Shown piece after piece: positions 35,644-44,835 of a stretch of DNA of 64,000 nt. Numbering within the stretch: the first letter of the stretch is position 1; every line of letters starts with the position of its first letter. The notes below the pieces were generated by a model. The model had not been told where the DNA came from, searched no databases, and was given only the letters and a program-made list of their open reading frames with translations. Location of the stretch: assembly GCA_037443785.1 (NCBI GenBank), contig JBBINR010000005.1:1-64000 (forward strand). The letters are read 5' to 3'. Origin of the DNA: JAQUOA01 sp037443785. GTDB lineage: Bacteria; Bacteroidota; Ignavibacteria; UBA10030; UBA8401. Made by a program: the position numbers and the translations under genes.

Positions 35644-37328
35644 TGAAGAGAACTTTTGTCATCATTTTTTTCTTTGTAACGGCCTTGTCGATTGCTCAGG
35701 AAAAAAAAGAAGCGGCGCAAAAAGAGGTCGATGTTAAAAAACCTTCTGAAGCACAGAAAGATGACGTTCCTCTTCCAAAAATCGATCTTCCGGAATTTGT
35801 TATCACTGGAAACGAGAAAATCAATCTTGATTTACAGCCAAAAACTGAAGAAGATGAAGATCGTCTCTTCACTCCTGAAAAACCTTCGCCAGGAATCCGA
35901 AATCTTGCGGCTGACGGCGGGTTGTCTCCGAAACAAACAAAGTTATTTGTCACAACGCCCAGCGCATTGAATGGGAAAATTTTTTCCAGTATCGGATTTT
36001 TTACGACACCGCAATTTAACGGCTGGTTTGGACAACATGACAATGCAAATTCGTATGTGATCAATGGTTATTATTCTTCAACTGAAGGACACGTAAAGAA
36101 TGCCGATGGGTGGAAAGGCGGCTTTGGGGCAAAAGGGAAATATGTCATGCCCGACTCATCAAACTTTTTGCCATATGCTCAACTCAGCGGAGATATGACG
36201 TATGGTCGGGAATCATATCATGCTTATGGTTCAGAGATCGCTCCTGCACGAGTCAGAGATTTAAGTGCACTCGGAGTTTCGTTAGGACTTGGTTCGCGGT
36301 ACGCACTTCCCTATCGCTCAATGACTGGATTAGATTACACCGGCACCATTGGATTGAGTACTTTCGATGCAACCGATTTTGGAAAATCAACTGAAAGTGA
36401 TTTTTACATTAACGGCGGTGCCACAACACGATTATTTGGAACATTATTCCGTGGATTGGTTGAATACCGCACAACCGGTTACACGATGAATATTCCGTCG
36501 ATTCATTCAGGGCAATGGTTTGCAATCAAAGCAGATGGATTGACTTCGGTTTTTACTTCATTGCAATTATCGTATGCGGTACAACAGTGGATTTATCGCG
36601 GCAACATTGGAGTGACCAGCGGGCGATTTTATCCAAATGTTGAGCTCCGGTATTTCATGACAGAAAATGCATTATTGTATGCAGGCGGTGTTCCTTCCGT
36701 TGAGCGAACGACACTGTCTTCTCTCATCGAACAAAATCGATATATCAATTTTAATTCGTTCGTACGTCATTCGGATAATAAAATAAATGCGTACGTCGGC
36801 ATGGAGTTTACCCCACTTGATGAATTGACAGCCAAGGCGAAATATTCCTATAAACAGGTAAATAATTATCCTACTTTTTTGGATACAGGTGGTGCAAAAG
36901 TGTGGGAAGTTACTTATCTTTCAGGCGTGTATTCATCGATCTTTGACATGTCGATGACGTATCGATTGAACGGGAAACAAAATGTTACCGCTTTCGTTAC
37001 AGCACGGTCGGTCCGACAAAAAGATTCATCGGGTGTCATGCCCTATGTTCCCAAAATTTCATTTGGATCCGTATATCATCAGTTCTTTGATCTTGGGTTG
37101 CATGTAGAAGTGCTGGCAGAATATGTGGCATCGCGGTATACAAATTTTTCAAACTCCAATTCAACAGCGGGTTATGTTTATACGAGCGTAAAAGCTGATA
37201 TGGAATTGATGGAGCATTTTCGGGGATACTGTGAAATTCAGAATTTAATTAATCAACATTATTATATCTGGAACGGATACAGAGAGCGAGAATTATATGT
37301 ATCGCTCGGTATCAGTTACCAATGGTAA
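35640..37328 (+). CDS. Plugless TonB-dependent-receptor-like outer-membrane barrel
   Basis: A 562-residue exported protein with a signal peptide (about 1-19), an acidic linker with a possible TonB-box-like segment (LPEFVITGNEKINL, about 50-63) and a long strand-rich region to the C-terminal SLGISYQW. I see no plug domain, and the protein is shorter than a full receptor. It overlaps the giant TPR gene and is followed by a SPOR protein and by ExbB, ExbD and TonB-like genes, which suggests a TonB-energised barrel. Function and substrate are unknown. Confidence 0.75.
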   Translation: MMKRTFVIIFFFVTALSIAQEKKEAAQKEVDVKKPSEAQKDDVPLPKIDLPEFVITGNEKINLDLQPKTEEDEDRLFTPEKPSPGIRNLAADGGLSPKQTKLFVTTPSALNGKIFSSIGFFTTPQFNGWFGQHDNANSYVINGYYSSTEGHVKNADGWKGGFGAKGKYVMPDSSNFLPYAQLSGDMTYGRESYHAYGSEIAPARVRDLSALGVSLGLGSRYALPYRSMTGLDYTGTIGLSTFDATDFGKSTESDFYINGGATTRLFGTLFRGLVEYRTTGYTMNIPSIHSGQWFAIKADGLTSVFTSLQLSYAVQQWIYRGNIGVTSGRFYPNVELRYFMTENALLYAGGVPSVERTTLSSLIEQNRYINFNSFVRHSDNKINAYVGMEFTPLDELTAKAKYSYKQVNNYPTFLDTGGAKVWEVTYLSGVYSSIFDMSMTYRLNGKQNVTAFVTARSVRQKDSSGVMPYVPKISFGSVYHQFFDLGLHVEVLAEYVASRYTNFSNSNSTAGYVYTSVKADMELMEHFRGYCEIQNLINQHYYIWNGYRERELYVSLGISYQW

Positions 37329-37360
37329 GTTTTTTTCACAAGCTAAAAGGAGACGTAACG

Positions 37361-37924
37361 ATGCCTAATCTCAATGTTAAAGGTGAATCTTCGAAACCAT
37401 CTGCTGCTCCTGGCGGTGGAGGAGGGGGAACCTCCAAAGTATTGCTTACGATTGTTATCGCTGTTGTTGCTGTTGGTGCAGTGTTATTTGTTTTGAATAC
37501 AACCGGTGTTGTAAAATTATGGGGAAAGAAAAAACCGGTTCCGGTTGTTGTCGATGTTCCGGTTGAAAATCCTGCACCGGTTGTTCATGAAGCCGCTCCG
37601 ACAACTGAACCGCAGCCCGCGGCCAATCAGAAAAATGGTACGGAGCAAACGAAACTTGAATCAAACGCTCAGGTAAAGAAAACAGTGGTAACGGGAACGG
37701 GAATGTACACGATTCAGATTGCTTCCTGGCCTGATGAAAAAAGGGCTGCTCTACAGGCGCAGGTTTTCCAGGATGCAGGTTTTGAAGCATTTGTAGAACC
37801 GCTTGGAAGTTATTTCAGAGTTTGTATCGGACGCTTTGAATCGAAGAAGGAAGCGCGGAAAAAAGCCGAATCGATTGAACACATGCTTGAATCGATGTAT
37901 GTTATCGCAAAAGTTGGGAATTAA
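37361..37924 (+). CDS. SPOR-domain membrane protein
   Basis: A 187-residue protein with a glycine-rich N-terminus, one membrane helix (about 27-48), a proline-rich linker and a C-terminal SPOR domain (about 115-187, YTIQIASWPDEKRAALQAQ onwards). SPOR domains bind denuded septal peptidoglycan. ATG 37361 has AAAGGAG at good spacing; an earlier ATG at 37322 lies inside the preceding gene. It links this envelope operon to the cell wall. Confidence 0.88.
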   Translation: MPNLNVKGESSKPSAAPGGGGGGTSKVLLTIVIAVVAVGAVLFVLNTTGVVKLWGKKKPVPVVVDVPVENPAPVVHEAAPTTEPQPAANQKNGTEQTKLESNAQVKKTVVTGTGMYTIQIASWPDEKRAALQAQVFQDAGFEAFVEPLGSYFRVCIGRFESKKEARKKAESIEHMLESMYVIAKVGN

Positions 37925-37944
37925 TATTTTAAGGGAAGAGAAGA

Positions 37945-38664
37945 ATGAATTTGCTTGAGTTATTTTTGAAGGGCGGATTGGTCATGTGGCCGATCCTGAT
38001 ATGTTCATTTGTTGCTGTGGCAATTATTATTGAAAAAGCAATCGTCTTGTGGAGAGCAAAAGTTGATTCTCGTCCCTTGTTGATGAAAGTACGAAGTGCC
38101 CTTTCTCGTAACGATGTGAAAGAAGCAGTTGATGTATGCACTTCTGTCAACGCACCGATTGGATCGATTTTGAAACGAGGGATTATGAATTTTCACAAGG
38201 GCAACGAAGCCGTAAAAACTGGGATTGAAACAGCGGCAAAAGAAGAAATCTTTGCTCTCGAAAAACGACTGGGTACACTCGCAAATATTTCCGCTATCTC
38301 TCCGATGTTAGGATTTCTCGGAACCGTTATGGGAATGGTGCTTGCCTTCCAATCAATCGAACACCTTGGCGGAAATGCCGATGCAACGACGCTTGCTGCC
38401 GGAATTTGGCACGGACTGCTTTGTTCGGCATTTGGATTAATTGTGGGTATTCCGTCTCTTTTCTTTTATAATTTGTTTGTGGCAAATATTACTCGGCATG
38501 TTCACACCTTGGAAGTTACCACAGAAGAATTCTTTCGCGTTATGGATCTTCGCAGTGACGAAGCCCAAGAGTTTCCGGCGCCCGCAGTAGCAAAAGAAAG
38601 AAAAAGCAAACCATCGCGCACAGTATTTTCTGATGATGATTATTTTGAACCCAAAGGTGAATAA
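37945..38664 (+). CDS. ExbB/TolQ-family proton channel protein
   Basis: A 239-residue MotA/TolQ/ExbB protein with three predicted helices (about 12-34, 115-140 and 150-175). The segment AISPMLGFLGTVMGMVLAFQ is the family signature. It forms the ion-conducting motor with the next gene, an ExbD/TolR protein, to energise an outer-membrane process. Starts 20 bases after the SPOR gene. Confidence 0.93.
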   Translation: MNLLELFLKGGLVMWPILICSFVAVAIIIEKAIVLWRAKVDSRPLLMKVRSALSRNDVKEAVDVCTSVNAPIGSILKRGIMNFHKGNEAVKTGIETAAKEEIFALEKRLGTLANISAISPMLGFLGTVMGMVLAFQSIEHLGGNADATTLAAGIWHGLLCSAFGLIVGIPSLFFYNLFVANITRHVHTLEVTTEEFFRVMDLRSDEAQEFPAPAVAKERKSKPSRTVFSDDDYFEPKGE

Positions 38665-38666
38665 TC

Positions 38667-39071
38667 GTGAAATTTGAGCAGCGACATAAGGTTGATCCCA
38701 ATTTTAATTATGCAACACTGCCGGATATGTTGCTTCAATTGTTGGTGTTTTTTCTTCTTGCCTCGTCCTTTGTAACGTTTCGAGGAGTAAATCTTCAATT
38801 GCCGAAAGCGGCTACCGGAGAAATTCAGCCGGAACAGCAGACCATTATTACGCTCACAGAGAATGGTTCAATTTATCTCAACGCCGAACAAATATCTTCC
38901 TCAACTCTTGCACAAAAACTGGTTCCTATTCTTGACCGTAATAAAAACCAAATGATTATTGTAAGAGCCGATAAAGCAGTAACGTTGCAGAAGGCAGTTG
39001 AAATTCTCGATATGGCAAAGGGAATCGGCGCACAAAGATTTATGATCGCCACAGAACCTGAAGAACAATAG
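38667..39071 (+). CDS. ExbD/TolR-family protein
   Basis: A 134-residue protein with one N-terminal helix (about 19-36) and a periplasmic domain. Its early LPDMLLQLLVFFLLASS segment carries the conserved aspartate of ExbD/TolR (D in LPDM), the proton-binding residue. Start is GTG 38667, two bases after the ExbB stop. Confidence 0.92.
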   Translation: MKFEQRHKVDPNFNYATLPDMLLQLLVFFLLASSFVTFRGVNLQLPKAATGEIQPEQQTIITLTENGSIYLNAEQISSSTLAQKLVPILDRNKNQMIIVRADKAVTLQKAVEILDMAKGIGAQRFMIATEPEEQ

Positions 39072-39080
39072 CGGTTTAAT

Positions 39081-39893
39081 ATGGCATCACGATATTATCA
39101 TACCTCGTTGGGATGGGTAGGTTCGCTTAGCATTCATGTTGCGGTTGCAGTGGCTCTGTACTTTTCCTACTTCAATCCGCCGGATCCTCAAATTAAATAC
39201 ATCGAAATAAGTTTAGGAACATTACCCGGTGGCGAAGGAAATCTTCCAAAGATGTCTCTTCCTGTTCAAGGCGATCCGGATGTTATTAGTGATGATCAAA
39301 TACAGCGGGTAAATAATCCTGTTGCATTGCCTGGTCGAAAATATTTTCCTCTCGCAGAAGATGTTATTCACCTTCCCTCGACAAAAAAAACGGTATTGCT
39401 CGATCCGACATCTCCATTAACGCTTTCCAATAAAATTTCTGTTGGAAAGGATGACCGCAGGTCGAGTAATTTTGTTTCCAACTCTTTAGGGAAAAAAGAA
39501 ACTCCATTTGGATCTGCGTCGGGCGATCTTAATGGAACCGGGGTTGTTGCGGGAAGAAGCGGAACTGGAAAAGGTGGGTATGGCAGTGGGGATGGAATCG
39601 GAGATGGAATTTCCTTTGGCATTCAATGGGCAAATGGTGTCAGTCGAAAACTAATTTCCGGGAACCTTCCGGCGTACCCTTCCGGCGTTGAAATTTCTGC
39701 GCAGATAAAATTGAAAGTAACAGTTTTCCCTGACGGCAGAGTGAAATCAGCCGTGCCGGCGCAAAAAGGCGAAACAAAATTGGAAAACGCAGCGATCTCC
39801 AATGTGAAATTCTGGCAATTCGAACCGCTGCTCAATGCACAGCCCCAAGTTGAACAGATTTGTGATGTGACCTTTAATTTTAAGTTGAAATAA
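39081..39893 (+). CDS. TonB-like energy transducer
   Basis: A 270-residue protein with one N-terminal membrane helix (about 12-30), a long glycine-rich linker and a C-terminal TonB-type domain (TVFPDGRVKSAVP, then NVKFWQFEP, about 205-268). The pattern fits TonB or TolA. It follows ExbB and ExbD, so together they form a complete energising unit, most simply for the barrel at 35640. Confidence 0.86.
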   Translation: MASRYYHTSLGWVGSLSIHVAVAVALYFSYFNPPDPQIKYIEISLGTLPGGEGNLPKMSLPVQGDPDVISDDQIQRVNNPVALPGRKYFPLAEDVIHLPSTKKTVLLDPTSPLTLSNKISVGKDDRRSSNFVSNSLGKKETPFGSASGDLNGTGVVAGRSGTGKGGYGSGDGIGDGISFGIQWANGVSRKLISGNLPAYPSGVEISAQIKLKVTVFPDGRVKSAVPAQKGETKLENAAISNVKFWQFEPLLNAQPQVEQICDVTFNFKLK

Positions 39894-39981
39894 CGGAGAT
39901 ATTATTTTTCGTTATTCATAGAGCCTATCATTTCAATTTCATTCAACATTCTCACTTCTATCACGGTTATCTTTCTTATTT

Positions 39982-40596
39982 ATGAAATGCTCATACTGCA
40001 ACAATGACATCCCCGATGGAACAGAAGTAAAGCAAGACGGATATTTCTTTTGCAATACGCTGCATCGTTACGCCTGGAAAGTAAAACGGAAACACGTGAG
40101 TCGTGCTGACGGTAATCAAGCTACCGATATTCCGGCACGCAATTCAAGAAGTTATACTCTTGAAATCGTTATTGCGGGCATTGTCATCGCGTGTATCGGA
40201 TTGGGCTTTGTGTTTAATTATATGACAGGTGAATCATCCGGAAAGAGAAATGCCAACAGCGAAATTAAACCGGAAGAAGCCGCCTGGGAGACATTTATAA
40301 AACAGGTGAACGATAATTGCCCGGTAAAATTTGACAGTGAAATACAATTAGAGCACGTGTCGCTAGATCCGGAAAAAATTCTTACGTACAACTATACAAT
40401 GATCCATCTTTCTTCCAACGATTTTGATGATGGGGCACTGCGAAGCTATTTTCGTCCAAAATTTATTGATTTAGTCAACAGCCGGGATGATCTGAAGACA
40501 TTTCGTGATAATCGGTTTACTTTCGTTCATAAATTTCGGAACAAGAAGGGGATTGTGCTGACGGAAATAAAAATAATTCCCGATGATTACTTGTGA
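39982..40596 (+). CDS. Membrane protein with N-terminal cysteine finger
   Basis: A 204-residue protein starting with a cysteine finger (C3-x2-C6 and C24), one membrane helix (about 58-77) and a soluble domain (about 95-204) without a recognised family. The finger ends IPDGTEVKQDGYFFC, as in short zinc-ribbon heads that precede membrane segments in many bacterial proteins. No ribosome-binding site is seen. The last ten bases overlap the end of the convergent gene at 40587. Confidence 0.6.
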   Translation: MKCSYCNNDIPDGTEVKQDGYFFCNTLHRYAWKVKRKHVSRADGNQATDIPARNSRSYTLEIVIAGIVIACIGLGFVFNYMTGESSGKRNANSEIKPEEAAWETFIKQVNDNCPVKFDSEIQLEHVSLDPEKILTYNYTMIHLSSNDFDDGALRSYFRPKFIDLVNSRDDLKTFRDNRFTFVHKFRNKKGIVLTEIKIIPDDYL

Positions 40597-40892
40597 GACT
40601 GTTGAACGGTGCGCTTGTTGGTATCGTCGCGAAAATAATAGAAGTAGAAAATGCTTTCCCCGATTGTCAGCAGAACAAGTGAAAAGGCGTCACGATTCAG
40701 CAGCAGTCCGAATCCTTTCTCGTCCATCAAATACCGAAGGGCAAATGAACTAATACTCCACCCCACGGAAAAAATCAGGATGAGAAAACCAAGATTGAGA
40801 AATCCTGCAGTTAATCCTTCTTTTTGATATTCCTTCGTAAATCCAAATGTAAAGCCGACGATGTGGCAGTAAAAGATGAATAATGCAATCAT
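40587..40892 (-). CDS. Small membrane protein, unknown function
   Basis: A 101-residue protein with three predicted helices (about 2-20, 28-52 and 66-86). No family is recognised. The gene starts 19 bases after the sugar transferase gene, so it is probably co-transcribed with it, and its 3' end overlaps the convergent gene by ten bases. Confidence 0.6.
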   Translation of the reverse strand: MIALFIFYCHIVGFTFGFTKEYQKEGLTAGFLNLGFLILIFSVGWSISSFALRYLMDEKGFGLLLNRDAFSLVLLTIGESIFYFYYFRDDTNKRTVQQSHK

Positions 40893-40911
40893 AATAGCTC
40901 AAAAATATTTT

Positions 40912-42336
40912 TTAATATGCGTCTTCACCCCAAATAACGGCGCGAATTGTTTTTAAAATTATTTTAAGATCAAACACCAGCGACCAGTTTTCAACGTAAT
41001 AGAGATCATATTTCGTTCGAAGTTCAATCGGAACATCTCCGCGCAGGCCGTTGACCTGCGCCCAGCCGGTCATTCCCACTTTAACACGATGTCGCTCCAG
41101 GTATCGTGGAATTTTTTCTTTAAATTTTTCCACGAAGAATGGACGTTCAGGCCGCGGTCCAACGATACTCATTTGTCCAACTAACACGTTCCATAATTGT
41201 GGGAGTTCATCGACACTGGTGCGTCGAAGTATTTTTCCGATCGGCGTTGTGCGTGTATCGCCCTTTTTATTTCTCACCGGTCCCGTTGATTTTTCCGCAT
41301 CAATTCTCATCGATCTGAATTTGATCAATTTAAAGATTACTCCGTACAATCCAATACGCTCCTGAAGATAAAAAATAGGCCCCTGCGAAGTAAGCTTGAT
41401 TAGTATGGCAACGAGAAGCATAACGGGAGAAGCAATGACAAGAATTGTTCCTGCCATCAGAATATCAAAAATTCTTTTGGTGATCCGATTCCAGGTTGTC
41501 ATTGGAATATCTTTGAGCTTGATGAATGGAATACCCTGCAATTCCTGAATGCGTACGCGGCTGGTCATCAATTCCAATAAATCAGGTACCATCAAAAATT
41601 CTATATTTTTCCCTTCGCTTTCGCGAATTACCTCGACCAGTTTTTCTTGCTCGGTGTGCGAGATGGCGATGAGCGCTGCTTGAATGCGGAGCGGGGCAAT
41701 ATCTTCGGCAAGACGGTCAGTGAGTCCAAGATATTTACATTCAAATAGTATTGAGGACGAAGGTACCATTTCGCTCGCGTAATAACCGAGCACTTCATAT
41801 CCGAGTTCCTTGTTCTGACTGAACAAGGCAAAGATACTTTCGGCAACGGCGTTATTGCCGACAATCACGATCGATTTTAATTCTTTTCCATTTCTGTAAA
41901 GCCATTTTTCGAATTCGATGGCAGCAAATCTTCCGATAGTTATCGTTCCAATGGAACTTATCCATAGCAAAATGAAGACGCCGCGTGAAAATGAAAATTC
42001 GCGGTAGAAGAATGTCGCGCTCATCATGATCATCATGCCAATCGTGATAAGGCGAATGAGGGGAAAAAATTCGTCGCTGAGATGAATATTTCTTCTCGTT
42101 CCGTATAAATTTCTGGAATGAAAGACAAGCAGCCACACCGGTATAAATACGCAGGATGCACTGATATAGCTTCCCATCGGAGGAATCCCATGGATAACTT
42201 CAAAATAATTTGTTATTGGAGAAAAAAATCTCAGCCAATAGGCAAGAAGGAATGCCGATTCGAATGCGAGAATATCCAGCAGAACGGTAAGAAATGGTAT
42301 TAAGAGGTCATTCCTTCGATGTGTGCTCATGCTCAT
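40912..42336 (-). CDS. Polyprenyl-phosphate sugar-1-phosphate transferase (WcaJ/CpsE type)
   Basis: A 474-residue membrane enzyme that starts lipid-linked glycan synthesis by moving a sugar phosphate onto undecaprenyl phosphate. N-terminal half: four helices (about 10-115) and a nucleotide-binding-like domain (IVIVGNNAVAESIFALF, about 155-175). C-terminal half: one more helix (about 288-310) and the catalytic domain, with KFRSMRIDAE, RRTSVDELPQLWNVL, MSIVGPRPE and KVGMTGWAQVNG. The sugar is not predictable. The start overlaps the CorC-like stop (ATGA). Confidence 0.92.
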   Translation of the reverse strand: MSMSTHRRNDLLIPFLTVLLDILAFESAFLLAYWLRFFSPITNYFEVIHGIPPMGSYISASCVFIPVWLLVFHSRNLYGTRRNIHLSDEFFPLIRLITIGMMIMMSATFFYREFSFSRGVFILLWISSIGTITIGRFAAIEFEKWLYRNGKELKSIVIVGNNAVAESIFALFSQNKELGYEVLGYYASEMVPSSSILFECKYLGLTDRLAEDIAPLRIQAALIAISHTEQEKLVEVIRESEGKNIEFLMVPDLLELMTSRVRIQELQGIPFIKLKDIPMTTWNRITKRIFDILMAGTILVIASPVMLLVAILIKLTSQGPIFYLQERIGLYGVIFKLIKFRSMRIDAEKSTGPVRNKKGDTRTTPIGKILRRTSVDELPQLWNVLVGQMSIVGPRPERPFFVEKFKEKIPRYLERHRVKVGMTGWAQVNGLRGDVPIELRTKYDLYYVENWSLVFDLKIILKTIRAVIWGEDAY

Positions 42337-43637
42337 TCGTTCGTTGGAAGTTTGGAAATCAAAAGTTTATCAACGCGGTTTCCATCCATATCGACAATTT
42401 CAATTTTTAAATTCCGCCATTTAAAAAATTGACCGGCCGATGGAATCTTTCCCATTTGGTTGATAACGAAACCTGCGATGGTTTGATAGTTTCCCGTTTC
42501 TTCTTCAGTCAGGGATTCGATATTAAACAATTCTATAAATTCATCAATCAATAATGCCCCATCGATAAGATACGAGCCATCGGCTCGCTCCACGACGTAA
42601 GGATTCTTTTTTTCTTCTTCGTCAATTTCCTGCCCGACGACCGCTTTTAAAATGTCATTTAGTGTTAACAATCCTTGAATGCCGCCGTATTCATCAATAA
42701 GAAATGCAAAATGGACCCCGGTTTCTTTGAATTGGTCAATGAGCTGAACCACAGGCATGCTCTCCACAATATAGAGAGGCTGACGAAGAGATTGCTCAAA
42801 CGATATTTTTTCTCCGTTGAGAGTGTGATAAAGGATATCTTTCACATGCACAACGCCGAGCACGTGATCGATCCCGCCTTTGCAGACAGGGAAGAAAGAA
42901 TGCGAACTTTCTTTCATCTTCTTGATATTTTCGTCAAGCGGATCTTCAGTATCGATCCAAATAATATCTGTTCGCGGAGTCATTAATGCGTACGCGCGCC
43001 TGTCTCCTAAACGGAATACACGCTCTACCATTTCCTGTTCTACTTCGTTAAATGTTCCGGCTTTTGTTCCTTCATCAATCATCACTTTAATTTCTTCTTC
43101 AGTAACCGATGGGCTGGAAGTGTCTTTTAATCCGAACGACCGGATAACAATATTAGTCGAGAAACTCAATAATTGGACGACCGGATACATGATCATGGAG
43201 AGAGTTTTCATCGGCAAGGCGACCAGCATGGCAACACGTTCCGGATTTTTTAAAGCTAATTGTTTTGGAAGTAATTCTCCCAGGATAATTGAAAAATAGG
43301 TGATGGAGATGACGACAATGCCGAACGAGATTGGCCGGGCATATTCTTTCAACAAAGGAACTTGTTCAAAATATGTGATAAGGCGTTCTGAAATTGTCGC
43401 GCCGCCGAATACTCCGGCAAGAATTCCAATAAGTGTAATACCGGTCTGCACGGTCGAAAGGAAATGGTCAGGATTTTGTGCTAGTTCAAGCGCAAGTTTT
43501 GCGCGGAGATTCCCTTTATTTAAAAGATGCTGCAGTCGTGCTTTTCGTGATGAAATAATGGCAATTTCGGAAAGTGCAAAGATTCCATTCAGGAAAATCA
43601 ACAGGAAAATGATGATAACTTCGAGTTCAAATGACAT
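42333..43637 (-). CDS. CNNM/CorC-type membrane protein with CBS domains
   Basis: A 434-residue protein with an N-terminal DUF21 membrane domain (three to four helices up to about 170), two CBS domains (about 195-325) and a CorC/HlyC C-terminal domain (about 345-430). Such proteins are linked to magnesium or cobalt efflux. The start at 43637 gives the usual N-terminus, MSFELEVIIIFLL. The alternative ATG at 43682 lies inside a terminator stem and is rejected. Confidence 0.9.
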   Translation of the reverse strand: MSFELEVIIIFLLIFLNGIFALSEIAIISSRKARLQHLLNKGNLRAKLALELAQNPDHFLSTVQTGITLIGILAGVFGGATISERLITYFEQVPLLKEYARPISFGIVVISITYFSIILGELLPKQLALKNPERVAMLVALPMKTLSMIMYPVVQLLSFSTNIVIRSFGLKDTSSPSVTEEEIKVMIDEGTKAGTFNEVEQEMVERVFRLGDRRAYALMTPRTDIIWIDTEDPLDENIKKMKESSHSFFPVCKGGIDHVLGVVHVKDILYHTLNGEKISFEQSLRQPLYIVESMPVVQLIDQFKETGVHFAFLIDEYGGIQGLLTLNDILKAVVGQEIDEEEKKNPYVVERADGSYLIDGALLIDEFIELFNIESLTEEETGNYQTIAGFVINQMGKIPSAGQFFKWRNLKIEIVDMDGNRVDKLLISKLPTNE

Positions 43638-43670
43638 AGTGAGAGTAAAATACAAGAAAGAAGCGAGAAA

Positions 43671-43701
43671 TAAAAACGCCATCGAAGGTGATTCGACGGC
43701 G
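43671..43701 (-). terminator. Minus-strand terminator after the CerR-like gene
   Basis: Read on the minus strand, CGCCGTCGAA (43701-43692) pairs with TTCGATGGCG (43686-43677) over ten positions with one G-U, followed by TTTTTATT. It ends the transcript of the 43732 gene and rules out the ATG at 43682 as the start of the CorC-like gene. Confidence 0.85.
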
Positions 43702-43731
43702 CGGTATATTTAGTTCCCATTTAATTTTTTG

Positions 43732-44718
43732 CTACATCCACTTATTATCCAGATACCATTGAACAGTTTCCTTAATTCCATCGGAAAGAGTAACTTCTTG
43801 TTTATAGTCGAGATCTTTTTTTGCTTTTGAAATATCGCAGCACCAATTATCTTGAATGAGATCATATGATTTTTCAAAATTAAGCACAGACGGTTTTTCT
43901 TTAAACTTCGAGGCAATTTCCGAAATTCCACCGACAACAAAGACCAATGGTTTTGGAACTCGGATGCGCAAAGTTTTTCGATTCATCACTTTGCGAGTTA
44001 CAAAACCGATTTCGGACCAGGTATAAAATTGTTCGCTTCCAAGAAAATAAATTTCCCCATTCGATTTTTCGCTTTCTCCGGCAAGCAGAATTCCCGAAAC
44101 GATATCATGACAATGTGCTAAACTTACGTAGGTGTCTTTGAAACCAATCATTAATTCAAGTCCCATGTACGCAGATTTAAAGTAATCGAATGTTGCCGGA
44201 TCCCGAGGCCCATACACTGCTGGCAACCGTAAGATCGTGACAGGTATTTTTTCTTTGAATTTCAGCACCTGCAATTCAGATTCCATCTTACTTTTTCCAT
44301 ACGTGGTTATCGGATGGTACGGAGTTGTTTCAGTAACAGGGGTTTTTCCGGAGCCCGGACCCGTTGCCGTTTGACTGCTGATATGCACGAATTTTTTCAC
44401 GCTAGGATTGACGCGGGAAGTAATCTCAATAATATTTCGCGTGGCATCCCGGTTACCTCTGTAAAATTCCTCTTTGGTTTTTGCCGCAACGACCCCGGCA
44501 ACGTGGTAGACATACTGTGCCCCTTCAATGCCTCGTTCCAACGCTCCGTTTGAAAAAAGGTCGCCTTCAAATATTTCTATCGGAAGATCTTTCAAGTATC
44601 CAAGTTTTTTTGAGTTTCGTACCAGGCAGCGGACACTATAGCCTTTCGACAAAAGCCGATTTACAACGTGACTTCCGATAAATCCTGTTCCGCCGGTAAC
44701 AAATGCGATAGGTTTCAT
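43732..44718 (-). CDS. NAD-dependent epimerase/dehydratase-fold reductase, possibly ceramide reductase (CerR-like)
   Basis: A 328-residue extended short-chain dehydrogenase. The Rossmann motif is TGGTGFIG (8-15), and the catalytic Tyr and Lys are in TTYGKSK. The overall look is dihydroflavonol-reductase/3-beta-HSD-like, not the threonine-dehydrogenase type. It is divergent from the serine palmitoyltransferase gene with about 117 bases between the starts, and CerR, the bacterial 3-ketosphinganine/oxidised ceramide reductase, is annotated in this same superfamily. The CerR role is therefore an inference from context; a sugar or sterol-like substrate is possible. Confidence 0.82.
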   Translation of the reverse strand: MKPIAFVTGGTGFIGSHVVNRLLSKGYSVRCLVRNSKKLGYLKDLPIEIFEGDLFSNGALERGIEGAQYVYHVAGVVAAKTKEEFYRGNRDATRNIIEITSRVNPSVKKFVHISSQTATGPGSGKTPVTETTPYHPITTYGKSKMESELQVLKFKEKIPVTILRLPAVYGPRDPATFDYFKSAYMGLELMIGFKDTYVSLAHCHDIVSGILLAGESEKSNGEIYFLGSEQFYTWSEIGFVTRKVMNRKTLRIRVPKPLVFVVGGISEIASKFKEKPSVLNFEKSYDLIQDNWCCDISKAKKDLDYKQEVTLSDGIKETVQWYLDNKWM

Positions 44719-44835
44719 GATAATGGAGTTTCAAAAAGTAGAGTTCTAAATATAGATAGTTAATTGCATTTCGTTTTATGTTAAAGTATATTCAAAACGT
44801 TCCTTATTATCAATTTAAAGTTTTAGGAGTTACCA

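Noticed and set aside
32638..39893. A classical Tol-Pal operon
   Set aside because: No tolB or pal is present, and the order with a barrel and a SPOR protein differs; ExbB/ExbD labels are kept at the family level.
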